A stretch of 64,000 bases of DNA. Source: Bryobacteraceae bacterium (GTDB lineage Bacteria > Acidobacteriota > Terriglobia > Bryobacterales > Bryobacteraceae). Position numbers and translations under genes: made by a program. Location of the stretch: positions 124,001 through 188,000 of the forward strand of contig JARKOC010000138.1 in the NCBI GenBank assembly GCA_029975915.1. Reading direction: 5' to 3'. Position 1 is the first letter of the stretch. Each line of letters opens with the position of its first letter. The notes beneath the pieces were generated by a model that saw only the letters and a list, made by a program, of their open reading frames with translations, was not told the origin of the DNA and ran no database searches. Below are positions 42,574-51,696 of this stretch, piece after piece.

Positions 42574-43218
42574 ATGACGATCACAGCACGCCTGGCTTGG
42601 GGTGCCATGTTGATGTGCGGCACGGCAGGCGTCCTCTCCGGCCAGCCCGCGGCAGATTCACAAGGTTGGACGCCGCTTTTCGACGGCAAGAGCCTGGAAG
42701 GATGGAAGGAGACGGATTTCTCGGACCACGGCATCGTGCGCGTGGATGGGGGCACAATCGTCCTTGGCAGAGGGTATCTCACCGGCATCACATGGAAAGG
42801 AGATTTCCCAAAGTCCGGATATGAGATCCGGTTTGAAGCGGCGCGGCTGGAGGGCAGCGATTTCTTTGCCGGCATCACCTTCCCGGTTGGAAGTTCGTTT
42901 TGCTCCTGGATCAACGGAGGGTGGGGGGGGACGATGGTCGGGTTGTCCAATCTGGACGGTTACGACGCCTCTGAAAACGAGACTTCAACGGCATTCGACT
43001 TCGTGAAGGGCCGCTGGTACAAGTTCCTGCTGCGGGTAACCGGGGATCGCATCCAAGCCTGGATCGACGATGGGATGGTCATCGACGCCGACATCCGCGG
43101 ACGCAAAGTGGACCTCAGGCCCGGTGAAATCGAACTCTCGGCTCCGCTGGGATTCGCCTCGTATTCGACAGTAGCCGGGTTGCGGAGGATTGAGTACCGC
43201 AAGATCGCCGGACAGTAA
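42574..43218 (+). CDS. Exported DUF1080 (3-keto-disaccharide hydrolase-like) protein
   Basis: A 214-residue protein, start at the ATG at 42574, with a signal peptide (TITARLAWGAMLMCGTAGVL). The jelly-roll DUF1080 domain begins GWTPLFDGKSLEGWKETDF and continues with GIVRVDGGTIVLGRGYLTG and YKFLLRVTGDRIQAWIDDG. The family is a concanavalin-like beta-sandwich that binds or hydrolyses sugars; some members hydrolyse 3-keto-glycosides. The downstream Gfo/Idh/MocA oxidoreductase, 108 bases away on the same strand, could make or use the keto-sugar, a pairing frequently seen in this phylum. Confidence 0.88.
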   Translation: MTITARLAWGAMLMCGTAGVLSGQPAADSQGWTPLFDGKSLEGWKETDFSDHGIVRVDGGTIVLGRGYLTGITWKGDFPKSGYEIRFEAARLEGSDFFAGITFPVGSSFCSWINGGWGGTMVGLSNLDGYDASENETSTAFDFVKGRWYKFLLRVTGDRIQAWIDDGMVIDADIRGRKVDLRPGEIELSAPLGFASYSTVAGLRRIEYRKIAGQ

Positions 43219-43326
43219 CTTGCGGCTTGGGTCCGTCGTCTTTGGAACTGCGTCGTCTTGAGAGGGCGATGTCCGTTATATAATCCGCACAGCGGCGGCC
43301 GCATGTGCCGCGCAAGGAGAGATCAA

Positions 43327-44625
43327 ATGAATCGGCGCTATTTTTTGATGGGTTCAGCGGCGGCCGGCGCGACTCGCGTAGTCCGTGCCGCGCAAAGTCC
43401 AAATGACACTGTGCGCGTTGCCGTCGTCGGCTGTGGCGGCCGCGGCAACAGCCACATGGGCGCGTGGACCAACATGCCCAATGTGCAATTGGCCGCTCTG
43501 GTGGATGTGGATGACTCGCATTCTGAGCGGTTTGTGGGCGCGCTGCAAAAACGGGGCAAGCAGCCCGTTCCGACCTTCCGCGACATCCGCAAGGTGCTCG
43601 ACGACAAGAACATCGATGCCGTTTCTATTGCCAGCCCCAACCACTGGCACGCGTTGCAGACCATCTGGGCCTGCCAGGCGGGAAAGGATGTCTATGTTGA
43701 GAAACCGGCGACGCACAATGTCTTCGAATCGAGGCAGATTGTCGCCGCCGCGCGCAAGTACAACCGCATGGTCCAGATGGGAAGCCAGAGCCGCTCGTCA
43801 GCGGCCCTGCAGGAGGCCGTCCAGCGGCTGAAATCAGGCGAGTTTGGCGAGATTTATCACGCCAGGGCACTCTGCTTCAAGGCCCGCAACACGATCGGGA
43901 AAACGCCTGTTGAAGCGGTGCCGCCGGGCGTCGATTATGACATGTGGTGCGGGCCCGCGCCGCTTCGCCCGTTCACCAAGAACCGCTTCCATTACAACTG
44001 GCACTGGTTCTGGGATACCGGCAACGGCGACCTCGGCAATCAGGGCATCCACGAAGTTGACATCGCCTACTGGGGTTCCGGGTGGAAGCACCCGACCAAG
44101 GTATCGGCCATCGGCGGCAAGTATATGTTTGACGACGACCAGGAGACGCCGAACACGATTCTGGCCTCGTTGGAGTTCATCGTCGACGGCAAGCCCAAGC
44201 TGATGACCTTCGACACCCGCCACTGGTACAACAACCACGAAGCCGGCATCGGCGGCGATCGCGCCGGCAATACCATCGGCAACATCTTCTATGGATCGAA
44301 GGGCTACCTGGTCATCGACGGTTACAACAAGTACTACAGTTTTATGGACCGCGACGGCAAGCCGGGCCCGGCGAACAACTCGCGCGACAATCACTTCGAG
44401 AACTTCATCCAGGCCGTCCGCAGCCGGAAGCGCGAAGACCTCACTGCTGAAATCGAGCAAGGCGCCTGGAGTTGCGTGCTCATGCACCTGGCCAACGTCA
44501 GCTATCGAGTCGGCCGCACGCTGTACTGGGACGAGAAAACCTGGAGCGTGAAGGGCGACCCCGAAGCCAACAAGCTTCTGACACGTCCCTACCGCGCGCC
44601 GTACATCGTTCCGGCGAAGGTGTAA
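43327..44625 (+). CDS. Gfo/Idh/MocA-family oxidoreductase with a Tat-type leader
   Basis: A 432-residue protein with a ribosome site AAGGAGA. It starts with a twin-arginine leader, NRRYFLMGSAAAGATRVV. The Rossmann fold follows (VRVAVVGCGGRGNSHMGAW), then the family signature YVEKPATHNVFESRQIV with its catalytic lysine near residue 120. The C-terminal half is the oxidoreductase alpha/beta domain, with GNQGIHEVDIAYWG. Such exported enzymes in Acidobacteriota are thought to oxidise sugars or glycosides with NAD. It probably works with the DUF1080 protein upstream. A terminator-like hairpin follows at 44663. Confidence 0.92.
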   Translation: MNRRYFLMGSAAAGATRVVRAAQSPNDTVRVAVVGCGGRGNSHMGAWTNMPNVQLAALVDVDDSHSERFVGALQKRGKQPVPTFRDIRKVLDDKNIDAVSIASPNHWHALQTIWACQAGKDVYVEKPATHNVFESRQIVAAARKYNRMVQMGSQSRSSAALQEAVQRLKSGEFGEIYHARALCFKARNTIGKTPVEAVPPGVDYDMWCGPAPLRPFTKNRFHYNWHWFWDTGNGDLGNQGIHEVDIAYWGSGWKHPTKVSAIGGKYMFDDDQETPNTILASLEFIVDGKPKLMTFDTRHWYNNHEAGIGGDRAGNTIGNIFYGSKGYLVIDGYNKYYSFMDRDGKPGPANNSRDNHFENFIQAVRSRKREDLTAEIEQGAWSCVLMHLANVSYRVGRTLYWDEKTWSVKGDPEANKLLTRPYRAPYIVPAKV

Positions 44626-44662
44626 TCGCTCGCCGGCGGTCTGAGTTCGTTTGCTAGAGAAT

Positions 44663-44705
44663 AAGGGTCTGTTCGCGGCCTGTGCGGCGCGGGCGGGCCC
44701 TTTTG
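44663..44705 (+). terminator. Candidate terminator after the Gfo/Idh gene
   Basis: AAGGG (44663-44667) pairs with CCCTT (44698-44702), followed by TTG and further T residues; the enclosed GC-rich segment can form an inner stem. It lies 38 bases after the stop codon. The long loop makes this moderate only. Confidence 0.35.
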
Positions 44706-44719
44706 TTTGGCACTTCGCT

Positions 44720-46009
44720 TTAGTAACGCAAGTATCTGGCTCGCACGGCGCGGAATCGATCCAGGCCGGGTTGCCAGCCTCTTTCCAATTCGGAAAGAGA
44801 CGTCATCCGCTCAACGCCTTCCCTGATCGCGGCCGACCCGGCCAGGATGTCGATGGGCATCTTCTTGTATTCGTACTCGAACGGAGGCTGGCGCCAGGCG
44901 AACTGCTTGGGATACAACTCGCGCACCGCCGAGAGCAGGGCGAGACCGGTGAAGTAAGGCCGGAACCTCAAATGGTCGAGCACATGAATCTGGACGCCGC
45001 CGCACAACGTGTCTTTCCATTTCTCAAAGACCGGCTTAAACCAGGTGGGCCGGAACCTAACAGCGGGCAGATTCGCGGCGTGGAGCCGGTCCGCGAGGCG
45101 GTGCGGGTCGATGAACGGGGCGCCAACGAGTTCGAAGGGGTGCGTTGTACCGCGTCCCTCAGAAAGGTTCGTCCCTTCCACCAACACCGCGCCGGGATAG
45201 ACGGTTGCCGTATCGAGGGTAGCCATGTTGGGCGACGGCATCACCCATGGCAGTTTCGTTTGGTCGTGCCACATCGTCCGGTTCCAGCCGCGGACTTCGA
45301 TGACGTCGAGTTTCACCCCAATACCGTATTCCTGGTTGAGCAGCGTCGCGAGTTCGCCAGCGGTCAGCCCGTGGCGCATCGGGAGCGGGTAGAGGCCGAT
45401 GAACGACTTGGACTCCGGATCGAGAAGGTTGCCCTCGACCTCAAGGCCGCCGATGGGATTCGGCCGGTCCAGTACGACAAACCGGACCTTCGTTTCAGCG
45501 CAGGCCTCCATGGCCAACGCCATCGTCCACATGAAGGTGTAAGCGCGAGATCCGACGTCGAACAGGTCACAGAAGATTACGTCGAGTCCTTCGAGCATTT
45601 TACGAGTGGGCTTGCGATGCTCGCCGTACAGACTGTAGACAGGGAGGCCAAGTCTCGGATCGGTCTCATGGTCCGATTCGATCATGTTGTCCTGCTGGTC
45701 GGACTTGAAGCCGTGTTGCGGACCGAACAAAGCAGCGAGTTTGATGTCACGGCTGGCGGCGAAGCGGTCGGCGGCGTGGATCAGATTGCTGTCGACCGAG
45801 GCGGGATTGGCGATCAGACCTGCCTTCATGCCGCGGTAGGGGTCGATAGAATCGCGAAACAGCCGTTCCAGGCCGATGGCGCAAGGGGATGCCGGGTGCG
45901 TTCCAGAATCGCCGGCGCGGTCCTGACCTAACGCCACTGCGAGCGGGGCGGACGCGATGCCGGACATGAACCGGCGCCGGGCGGCTTTGACTGGCACAAC
46001 AGGACGCAT
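44720..46009 (-). CDS. Exported DUF1343 protein, NamZ-like exo-beta-N-acetylmuramidase
   Basis: A 429-residue protein. ATG at 46009 precedes an Arg-Arg signal region (VKAARRRFMSGIASAPLAVA), Tat-like. The DUF1343 blocks are intact: GLIANPASVDSNLIHAADRF, AALFGPQHGFKSDQQ, FVVLDRPNPIGGLEVEGN, MRHGLTAGELATLLNQEYG and LVEGTNLSEGRGTTHPFEL. Characterised family member NamZ releases N-acetylmuramic acid from the non-reducing end of peptidoglycan fragments. It therefore likely serves cell-wall recycling or scavenging. The stop lies 95 bases from the end of the Gfo/Idh gene it converges on. Confidence 0.88.
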   Translation of the reverse strand: MRPVVPVKAARRRFMSGIASAPLAVALGQDRAGDSGTHPASPCAIGLERLFRDSIDPYRGMKAGLIANPASVDSNLIHAADRFAASRDIKLAALFGPQHGFKSDQQDNMIESDHETDPRLGLPVYSLYGEHRKPTRKMLEGLDVIFCDLFDVGSRAYTFMWTMALAMEACAETKVRFVVLDRPNPIGGLEVEGNLLDPESKSFIGLYPLPMRHGLTAGELATLLNQEYGIGVKLDVIEVRGWNRTMWHDQTKLPWVMPSPNMATLDTATVYPGAVLVEGTNLSEGRGTTHPFELVGAPFIDPHRLADRLHAANLPAVRFRPTWFKPVFEKWKDTLCGGVQIHVLDHLRFRPYFTGLALLSAVRELYPKQFAWRQPPFEYEYKKMPIDILAGSAAIREGVERMTSLSELERGWQPGLDRFRAVRARYLRY

Positions 46010-46157
46010 GAAGACCACAGTACAACGGCCTGGGTGGGGGAGCCTGAGGCTGATGGTGATGGTGGGGCCATGCATCCGTGTGGAGTGCCGGCGGTTGAAG
46101 CCTGACTTGGGCTGAGCTAAGGCACTACTTTTTATTTTTCTACGATCTTTTTCTCTA

Positions 46158-46186
46158 TTGACAGCATTGTTGTTTGTGCTTACTGT
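46158..46186 (+). promoter_or_regulatory. Candidate sigma-70-type promoter for the 46280 gene
   Basis: A perfect -35, TTGACA, at 46158-46163 and TACTGT at 46181-46186 with a 17-base spacer, in an AT-rich stretch. The -10 is weak (three of six). The start codon is about 87 bases beyond the expected transcription start. Confidence 0.45.
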
Positions 46187-46279
46187 TGGAATTGCACAGA
46201 GCAATTACATCGTCCCAGAAAACAACTGGAACGTACAGCTCGAAATAGTGAATGTTGTGTTCGCATAGGAGAGCACTCA

Positions 46280-46750
46280 ATGAAGAAATGCATGTTGTTG
46301 GCGTGCCTATTCCTCTTCGCGTTGGCTGGCGGCCTGTCGGCGCAGTCAGCTTCGACGCAAGAAACCACGTTATCGAAAGCCGAGTTTCAGTACTTCCGCA
46401 GTATGTTGATGGCCGTCAGTGGGGTCGACTCAGACGCCACCGTCGCTGGTGGGCTACAGAACGCGTTGGCAAGGCACTTGGGATTGGAAGAATCCGAGAA
46501 GGCGCTATTAGCAGTAGTAGCCACGCAGTTTAGGCAGCGGATGCAGGCCCTCGTCGCACAGCAGAAGGCTATCCCAACTGATGGCGGCAACCTCAGTGAA
46601 ATCAGCCGTAACGCGCTTCTCGAGGTCGCAAACCAGCGTGATGGGGAGGTGCGGCGCCAGGCGGGCCTGCTCCTGAGCGCACTCCATCCCAAAACGGCGG
46701 CATATATCCGTGCATACTGTTTGTCGAGCAAGGATGTCCTCGGCAAGTAA
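46280..46750 (+). CDS. Exported helical protein of unknown function
   Basis: A 156-residue protein with a ribosome site AGGAGA and a signal peptide (KKCMLLACLFLFALAGGLSA). The rest is mostly helical: SKAEFQYFRSMLMAVSGVDS, LGLEESEKALLAVVATQF, RQRMQALVAQQKAIPTD and AGLLLSALHPKTAAYIRAY. One cysteine remains in the mature part. No known family. It is followed 17 bases later by the beta-helix gene, and both share an AT-rich upstream region. Confidence 0.7.
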   Translation: MKKCMLLACLFLFALAGGLSAQSASTQETTLSKAEFQYFRSMLMAVSGVDSDATVAGGLQNALARHLGLEESEKALLAVVATQFRQRMQALVAQQKAIPTDGGNLSEISRNALLEVANQRDGEVRRQAGLLLSALHPKTAAYIRAYCLSSKDVLGK

Positions 46751-46767
46751 CTTCCTGTAAACAGCCA

Positions 46768-47955
46768 ATGCAGACCAACATGAAAGCGTTCTTGTTCTTC
46801 CTATTATTTGGTGTCGGTTTCGTGCCGATGGTAGTTCGTGCCCAGGTTCCGGTCCCAAGCTCGTTCATTACGTGCATCAGTTCAGCCGGATCTGGGAACT
46901 GCGAGCTTGCACCCAACATCTACACCGTCCCATCAGAGCTTGTCGTCGGAAGATCGAACTTCACAATTCGGGGTACGGGCGCGACACGCAGCAGCACTTC
47001 CCTACGGCGTTCGGTTGCCAACCTGTATCCAATCCTCCGGGTGCCCTCCGGCTACTCAGTGGCCATTGAGAATCTAGAGTTTGACGGGTATCGTGCCATT
47101 TTTTATGGAGATTGCCCACCCGCCAATCTGGCTGTATTCGATCTCCAAGTCGAGGGATCAGCAGCCGTCTCCAACGTGAACTTCAAGAGTGCTCCAGGAC
47201 ACGCGCTGCAACTTAAGGGTGGACAACTTGTCGGCTCGTCCATCACGTGGGCACGTTCAACGGGGGCATTCATCTACGGCAGCGCATCGGTGTTCTCGAG
47301 TGACTTTTCGCGCTGCGGCACTGCCGCTATCAATATCCAAGGTCAAGGTGGTGTCCGAGTCAGCGGAAACTTGTTGTGGATGAACCGGTATGAGATGCCG
47401 GACGGCCAGGGCGGCGGCCAGTTGTTCCTTGAGCTTTCACCCCCCAGTGGGTATGCAATCATCGATGAAAACACCATCGATGGCAACGACTGGGAGACCG
47501 GCTACGCCCCAATAAACGGCTGTGCTCCCCCGCCTACCCCCCAGACAGTCGGTGGAGTCGAGGCCTACGGGACTGGGCACAGTTTTTATAATAATTCGGT
47601 AGCAAGGAACACCTCCGTGGGGCTTGGCTTCACGGGAGTCTCTAATATCACAGTCTCGGGTCCCAACCCGTACTGCCCCGCATGCAGCCCGAAGTATGTC
47701 CAGCTCAACGGAGCCTTCGGAATCTGGTTCCACACGCTCCTCGGCCAAAACACCAACGTGACGCTCAATCACGTCAGATCCGTGAGCAATGGAATGGATG
47801 GCGTCAATCTCGATGGCGTCACTGGCACTGGATTCATCAACAATGCGTGTTTGTCCGCTCCTTTTGGATATAATCCGTTCTGGGTGACAAACAGCACCCT
47901 GACATATCCATACCCAGGGTATCCAGGGCCGGTCAACATACTGTCCTGCCCGTGA
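46768..47955 (+). CDS. Exported right-handed beta-helix protein
   Basis: A 395-residue protein (ATG at 46768, or the ATG at 46780 that directly precedes the signal KAFLFFLLFGVGFVPMVV). The mature part shows the repeated short strands and asparagine-rich turns of parallel beta-helices: SNFTIRGTGATRSSTSL, VAIENLEFDGYRAIFYG, GYAIIDENTIDGNDWE and TNVTLNHVRSVSNGMDG. Eight cysteines occur, several in pairs at turns. Pectate-lyase-fold proteins of this kind act on or bind polysaccharides, but no catalytic triad was recognised. Base composition is less GC-rich than neighbouring genes. Confidence 0.75.
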   Translation: MQTNMKAFLFFLLFGVGFVPMVVRAQVPVPSSFITCISSAGSGNCELAPNIYTVPSELVVGRSNFTIRGTGATRSSTSLRRSVANLYPILRVPSGYSVAIENLEFDGYRAIFYGDCPPANLAVFDLQVEGSAAVSNVNFKSAPGHALQLKGGQLVGSSITWARSTGAFIYGSASVFSSDFSRCGTAAINIQGQGGVRVSGNLLWMNRYEMPDGQGGGQLFLELSPPSGYAIIDENTIDGNDWETGYAPINGCAPPPTPQTVGGVEAYGTGHSFYNNSVARNTSVGLGFTGVSNITVSGPNPYCPACSPKYVQLNGAFGIWFHTLLGQNTNVTLNHVRSVSNGMDGVNLDGVTGTGFINNACLSAPFGYNPFWVTNSTLTYPYPGYPGPVNILSCP

Positions 47956-48009
47956 GAGTCAGGCTCCATCGGCGCGCCGGGGTTCGCATGTAGAATGGAT
48001 TGTGTCCTG

Positions 48010-48044
48010 TGTCCGCGGACCACAGTCGGTGTGGTCCGCGGACA
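48010..48044. terminator. 14-bp perfect hairpin after the beta-helix gene
   Basis: TGTCCGCGGACCAC (48010-48023) pairs perfectly with GTGGTCCGCGGACA (48031-48044) around a 7-base loop, 55 bases past the beta-helix stop. There is no T run, so it may be a non-canonical terminator or a protein-binding palindrome. Confidence 0.45.
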
Positions 48045-48173
48045 TGCGGGTATGCGGTGTCGGTCCTCTTCGATCGACGTTTCCAGAGCTAGCAGACAGT
48101 GCTAGTGGAGTCGCCTGCATGCCGAGCGGTGCATCCTGCACTATGTGCGTGAGAAGGTGCAATAGAGCGGGTT

Positions 48174-49718
48174 ATGAGAACTAAAGAGGAAGTGGAGAAG
48201 GCCGAGTACCTCCTGTTCTGCACTGCGTTTCTGGCCGTGGTGTGGACGCTGATTCGCGCACACATCCAATCGGTGACGATCGATGAAGCGGATACCTATC
48301 TCGCGTTTGTTTCCTCCTGCGATCCGCTGCATTGGTACCCAGCGTCGAACAACCATATCTTGAATTCGATGCTGGCAAGGCTCTCCACCGGGGCCTTCGG
48401 GTTGTCCCATTTGACGCTGCGGCTACCCGCGTTTCTGGGTGCCATAATCTATATCGGCTCCTGTTTGTGGATCTGCCGCAATCTGGCAATCCCGGCGCTC
48501 TCGCAATGGGTTCTTCTCGTCTGCCTCGTTTGGAGCCCTTTTGTTGGGGACTACCTGGTGGCGGCCAGGGGTTACAGCCTTGCCCTCGGGTTTCTGGCTT
48601 GCTCCAGCACATTGTTGATCGGGATCCAAAGGAACCGCTTCCTGCGGAACCGGCAGCGACTGGGGGCAATGCTAGCCTGGATTTCCGTCTGCCTGGCCCT
48701 GTCATTCGCCGCAAACTTCTCGTTTGCATTTGTTCTTGCGGGCGTTTTCCTGCTCGCGTGCTTTGAGGCGCGGGCTTGGATCAAGACAGAAGAAGAGTGC
48801 GGCTGGCGCACCCTCATGTTTTCTTCGATGAGGCTGGCCGGCGCTTTGATTCTGCCGGCGGCTGTCATCTTCGTGTTCCTGTCCTCCTCGGCCGTTTTGA
48901 GTTGGCCTCCGGGACAACTCTGGTATGGCGCCCATTCACTGAATGAGACTATTGAGAGCGTGCGGAACTCGCTTCTCTTTGAACCCAACCCGAATCTCGT
49001 CAATCCGCTTCTGTTACCCTATTTCAAGCCGGCGGGGAGCTTTCTGCTTGGCTTCCTGGGCTGGGCGGTTGCATTACGAGCGGTGGTGCTGCTGAGTTCA
49101 ACAGACGGCTTCCGCGAGGCAAGAGTGAGGCAAGGGCTCGCCATTGCAGGCGGCTCTCTGTTCGTACTTTGTCTTGCCATGGCCGGACACTACGTGGCCT
49201 TCCGGACCAGCGGTCTGCCGCTGCCCTTGGAGCGCACGGCCCTGTATGTCGTGCCTCTGGTTGCTCTGATTTGTGGATCCGTTGCCGGCATCCCCGCCGG
49301 ATCCGTGATTGATCGCATCCTCCGGGGGGTGTTGGTGACCACGCTGTTGGGCATTTCCACATATTTCGTATGCTGCACGCGTCTGAGTTATTTCAAGGAA
49401 TGGCAATACGATGCAGACGTGGAGCGGGCGTATTTTGCTTTGGCTTACCTCGATTCACGGAAGCCACTGAACGCGATTGAGAGCCACTGGCGTTATCGGG
49501 CACCGCTCAACTACTACCGCAAGCAGTTTCCCACTCCGCGCCTTCCCGCCGTGCCGTCCGATGCTGCGCGACAGGGAACCTACCCTCACGGTGCGGACGC
49601 ATACATCTGCCATTATCCGGACGACGCGGCGTTCATCGAAAAGGAAGGATTGAAGATCGTCTTCCGGGGAGAACTCAGCCACTTGGTCATCGCCGTTCCG
49701 CCTGACCGCGCCGAGTAG
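48174..49718 (+). CDS. Polytopic membrane protein resembling GT39-type glycosyltransferases
   Basis: A 514-residue protein with about ten hydrophobic segments (for example FLGAIIYIGSCLWICRNLA, LALSFAANFSFAFVLAGVFL, VLCLAMAGHYVAFRTSG) and a C-terminal soluble tail of about 90 residues. Near the N-terminus, SVTIDEADTYLAFVS has the Asp-Glu pair expected in the first periplasmic loop of PMT/ArnT-like transferases, and NNHILNSMLARLS follows. These enzymes move sugars from polyprenyl-phosphate to lipids or proteins. The family assignment rests on topology and that motif, so it is tentative. Confidence 0.6.
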   Translation: MRTKEEVEKAEYLLFCTAFLAVVWTLIRAHIQSVTIDEADTYLAFVSSCDPLHWYPASNNHILNSMLARLSTGAFGLSHLTLRLPAFLGAIIYIGSCLWICRNLAIPALSQWVLLVCLVWSPFVGDYLVAARGYSLALGFLACSSTLLIGIQRNRFLRNRQRLGAMLAWISVCLALSFAANFSFAFVLAGVFLLACFEARAWIKTEEECGWRTLMFSSMRLAGALILPAAVIFVFLSSSAVLSWPPGQLWYGAHSLNETIESVRNSLLFEPNPNLVNPLLLPYFKPAGSFLLGFLGWAVALRAVVLLSSTDGFREARVRQGLAIAGGSLFVLCLAMAGHYVAFRTSGLPLPLERTALYVVPLVALICGSVAGIPAGSVIDRILRGVLVTTLLGISTYFVCCTRLSYFKEWQYDADVERAYFALAYLDSRKPLNAIESHWRYRAPLNYYRKQFPTPRLPAVPSDAARQGTYPHGADAYICHYPDDAAFIEKEGLKIVFRGELSHLVIAVPPDRAE

Positions 49719-49777
49719 GCCGGTCCCCCAAAGCCGAATTCTGGAAGCCGGGGAAGAGCATGATTCTGTAGCGGCGG

Positions 49778-49806
49778 TTGACAGTCTGCCATAAAGACCC
49801 TATTGT
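49778..49806 (+). promoter_or_regulatory. Promoter of the sulfate transporter operon
   Basis: TTGACA at 49778-49783 and TATTGT at 49801-49806 with the optimal 17-base spacer. The predicted transcription start, about 49812-49814, lies only a few bases before the ATG at 49817, and no ribosome site precedes that ATG, so the message may be leaderless. Confidence 0.6.
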
Positions 49807-49816
49807 ATATAGAGAT

Positions 49817-50851
49817 ATGGTAGAAACCGTTCGGAAACGAATCCCTATCGTTCTTATGGCCGGTCTGGCGCTGTTGGTTTGGGGCTGTGGCGGAGCTGGC
49901 CAACGGAACCGGACGTTACGGAATGTTTCGTACGATCCTACGCGGGAGTTCTACCAGGAGGTGAACGAGGCGTTCATCGCCGCCTGGAAGGCGAAGACGG
50001 GCGAGACGGTCGCCATCGAGATGTCGCATGGCGGAAGCGGGAAGCAGGCGCGCTCGGTGATCGAAGGACTGGACGCCGACGTGGTCAGTCTGGCCCTGGC
50101 GTTTGACATCGATGCGATTGCCGAGCGGGGCAAGATGATTCGCCGGGAATGGCGTGACCAGTTGCCGGGAGGCGGCGTTCCATTCGCTTCGACGATCGTC
50201 TTCGTGGTACGGCGAGGCAACCCGAAGGGAATCAAGGATTGGGAAGACCTGGTCCAGCCAGGCGTACAGGTGATCACGCCAAACCCCAAGACCTCGGGCG
50301 GGGCGAGATGGAACTACCTGGCAGCGTGGGGCTTTGCACTTCGCCGGCACGGCGGAGATGAGAAGAAGGCGCGCGCCTATGTTGAAGCGCTTTACAGGAA
50401 TGTTCCAGTGCTTGATTCAGGCGCAAGGGGGTCGACCACGACATTCGCCCAGCGCGGCATCGGCGACGTGCTGGTGAGCTGGGAAAACGAGGCGCTGATG
50501 GCCGTGGCGGCGTTCGGCGCCGGGCGATTCGAGATCGTGCCGCCGAAGACGAGCATCCTGGCCGAAACGCCGGTGGCAGTCGTGGATTCGGTCGTCGACA
50601 GGCGCGGCACTCGGGCCCTCGCGGAGGCTTACCTGAAGTTCCTGTACACCGGCAAGGGGCAGTCCCTGGCGGCGAGACACCATTTCCGGCCGCGACAGGC
50701 CGGCACGCAGGACGCTCCGGCGAGCGGGTTCGCGCACATCGATCTGTTCACGGTGGAGCAGATCTGCGGCGGCTGGAAGCAAGCTCACGAAAAACACTTT
50801 GCCGCCAACGCCCTGTTCGACCAGATCTACCAGCCGGGCGGGGCCAGGTGA
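49817..50851 (+). CDS. Sulfate ABC transporter substrate-binding lipoprotein
   Basis: A 344-residue periplasmic-binding protein. The signal, [17 protein letters not shown], ends at a lipoprotein cysteine. Sbp/CysP family blocks follow: [18 protein letters not shown] near the start of the mature protein, [37 protein letters not shown] and [10 protein letters not shown]. These form the oxyanion pocket that binds sulfate or thiosulfate without metal. Its stop overlaps the permease start (GTGA at 50848-50851). The gene opens a four-gene operon with its own promoter. Confidence 0.93.
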   Translation: MVETVRKRIPIVLMAGLALLVWGCGGAGQRNRTLRNVSYDPTREFYQEVNEAFIAAWKAKTGETVAIEMSHGGSGKQARSVIEGLDADVVSLALAFDIDAIAERGKMIRREWRDQLPGGGVPFASTIVFVVRRGNPKGIKDWEDLVQPGVQVITPNPKTSGGARWNYLAAWGFALRRHGGDEKKARAYVEALYRNVPVLDSGARGSTTTFAQRGIGDVLVSWENEALMAVAAFGAGRFEIVPPKTSILAETPVAVVDSVVDRRGTRALAEAYLKFLYTGKGQSLAARHHFRPRQAGTQDAPASGFAHIDLFTVEQICGGWKQAHEKHFAANALFDQIYQPGGAR

Positions 50852-51696
50852 TTGGTTTGGCCTTGCCGCGCCGGCGCTATAGTATCCTGCCGGGTTTTGG
50901 ACTGACTCTAGGCTACGCGTCGCTATACTTGAGCCTGATCGTCCTGCTGCCGATGGCTGCGCTGGCCTCTGGCGTGTTCAGGATGACGTGGGCACAGTTT
51001 GCTGACGCGGCCTTTGACAGCCGCGTCATGGCTTCCTACCGGCTGACGCTGCTCTGCTCGGCTGCTGCGGCGCTCATCAACGCCATTTTCGGCTTCATTG
51101 TCGCCTGGTGCCTGGTGCGGTACCGGTTCCTTGGGTGGCGGATCGTGGACGCGATTGTCGACCTGCCATTTGCCTTACCGACGGCCGTCTCAGGTATCGT
51201 GCTGACGGCGCTTTACGCGCCGAACGGCTGGTTTGGCGCGCCGCTCGCTAAACTCGGCGTGAAGGTAGCCTACACGCCGTTGGGCATCATCGTCGCGCTG
51301 GTTTTCATTGGTTTGCCTTTTGTCGTGAGGATGGTCGCTCCGGCGATCGAGGACCTCGATCCTGAGAGTGAACAGGCTGCGGCCAGTTTAGGAGCGGGCC
51401 GCTTGCAGTGTTTTACCCGCGTCCAACTGCCCGCGCTCGCGCCGGCTCTGATTTCAGGCACGGCCATGGCGTTTGCCCGCGCGCTCGGCGAATACGGATC
51501 GGTGATCTTCATCGCCGGCAACATGCCGATGAAGACCGAGATCACGGCTCTGGTGATCATCACAAAGCTCGAACAATTCGACTACGCCGGGGCGTCGGCC
51601 GTGGCTGCCGTAATGCTGGCCGCTTCGTTCGCCATGTTGTTCACAATCAACTACCTCGAGTGGCGAGGTTCTTCGCGTCACAGGAGCGACGGATGA
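50848..51696 (+). CDS. cysT: Sulfate ABC transporter permease CysT
   Basis: A 282-residue permease with GTG start, six hydrophobic segments and the EAA loop ([20 protein letters not shown]) that contacts the ATPase. The segments [20 protein letters not shown] and [18 protein letters not shown] are typical of CysT/CysU. It pairs with CysW to form the membrane channel. Both ends overlap neighbouring genes by four bases, so all four genes should be made in step. Confidence 0.93.
   Translation: MIGLALPRRRYSILPGFGLTLGYASLYLSLIVLLPMAALASGVFRMTWAQFADAAFDSRVMASYRLTLLCSAAAALINAIFGFIVAWCLVRYRFLGWRIVDAIVDLPFALPTAVSGIVLTALYAPNGWFGAPLAKLGVKVAYTPLGIIVALVFIGLPFVVRMVAPAIEDLDPESEQAAASLGAGRLQCFTRVQLPALAPALISGTAMAFARALGEYGSVIFIAGNMPMKTEITALVIITKLEQFDYAGASAVAAVMLAASFAMLFTINYLEWRGSSRHRSDG

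Noticed and set aside
44651..45931. A 426-codon open frame on the plus strand
   Set aside because: Antisense to the DUF1343 gene with intact family blocks.
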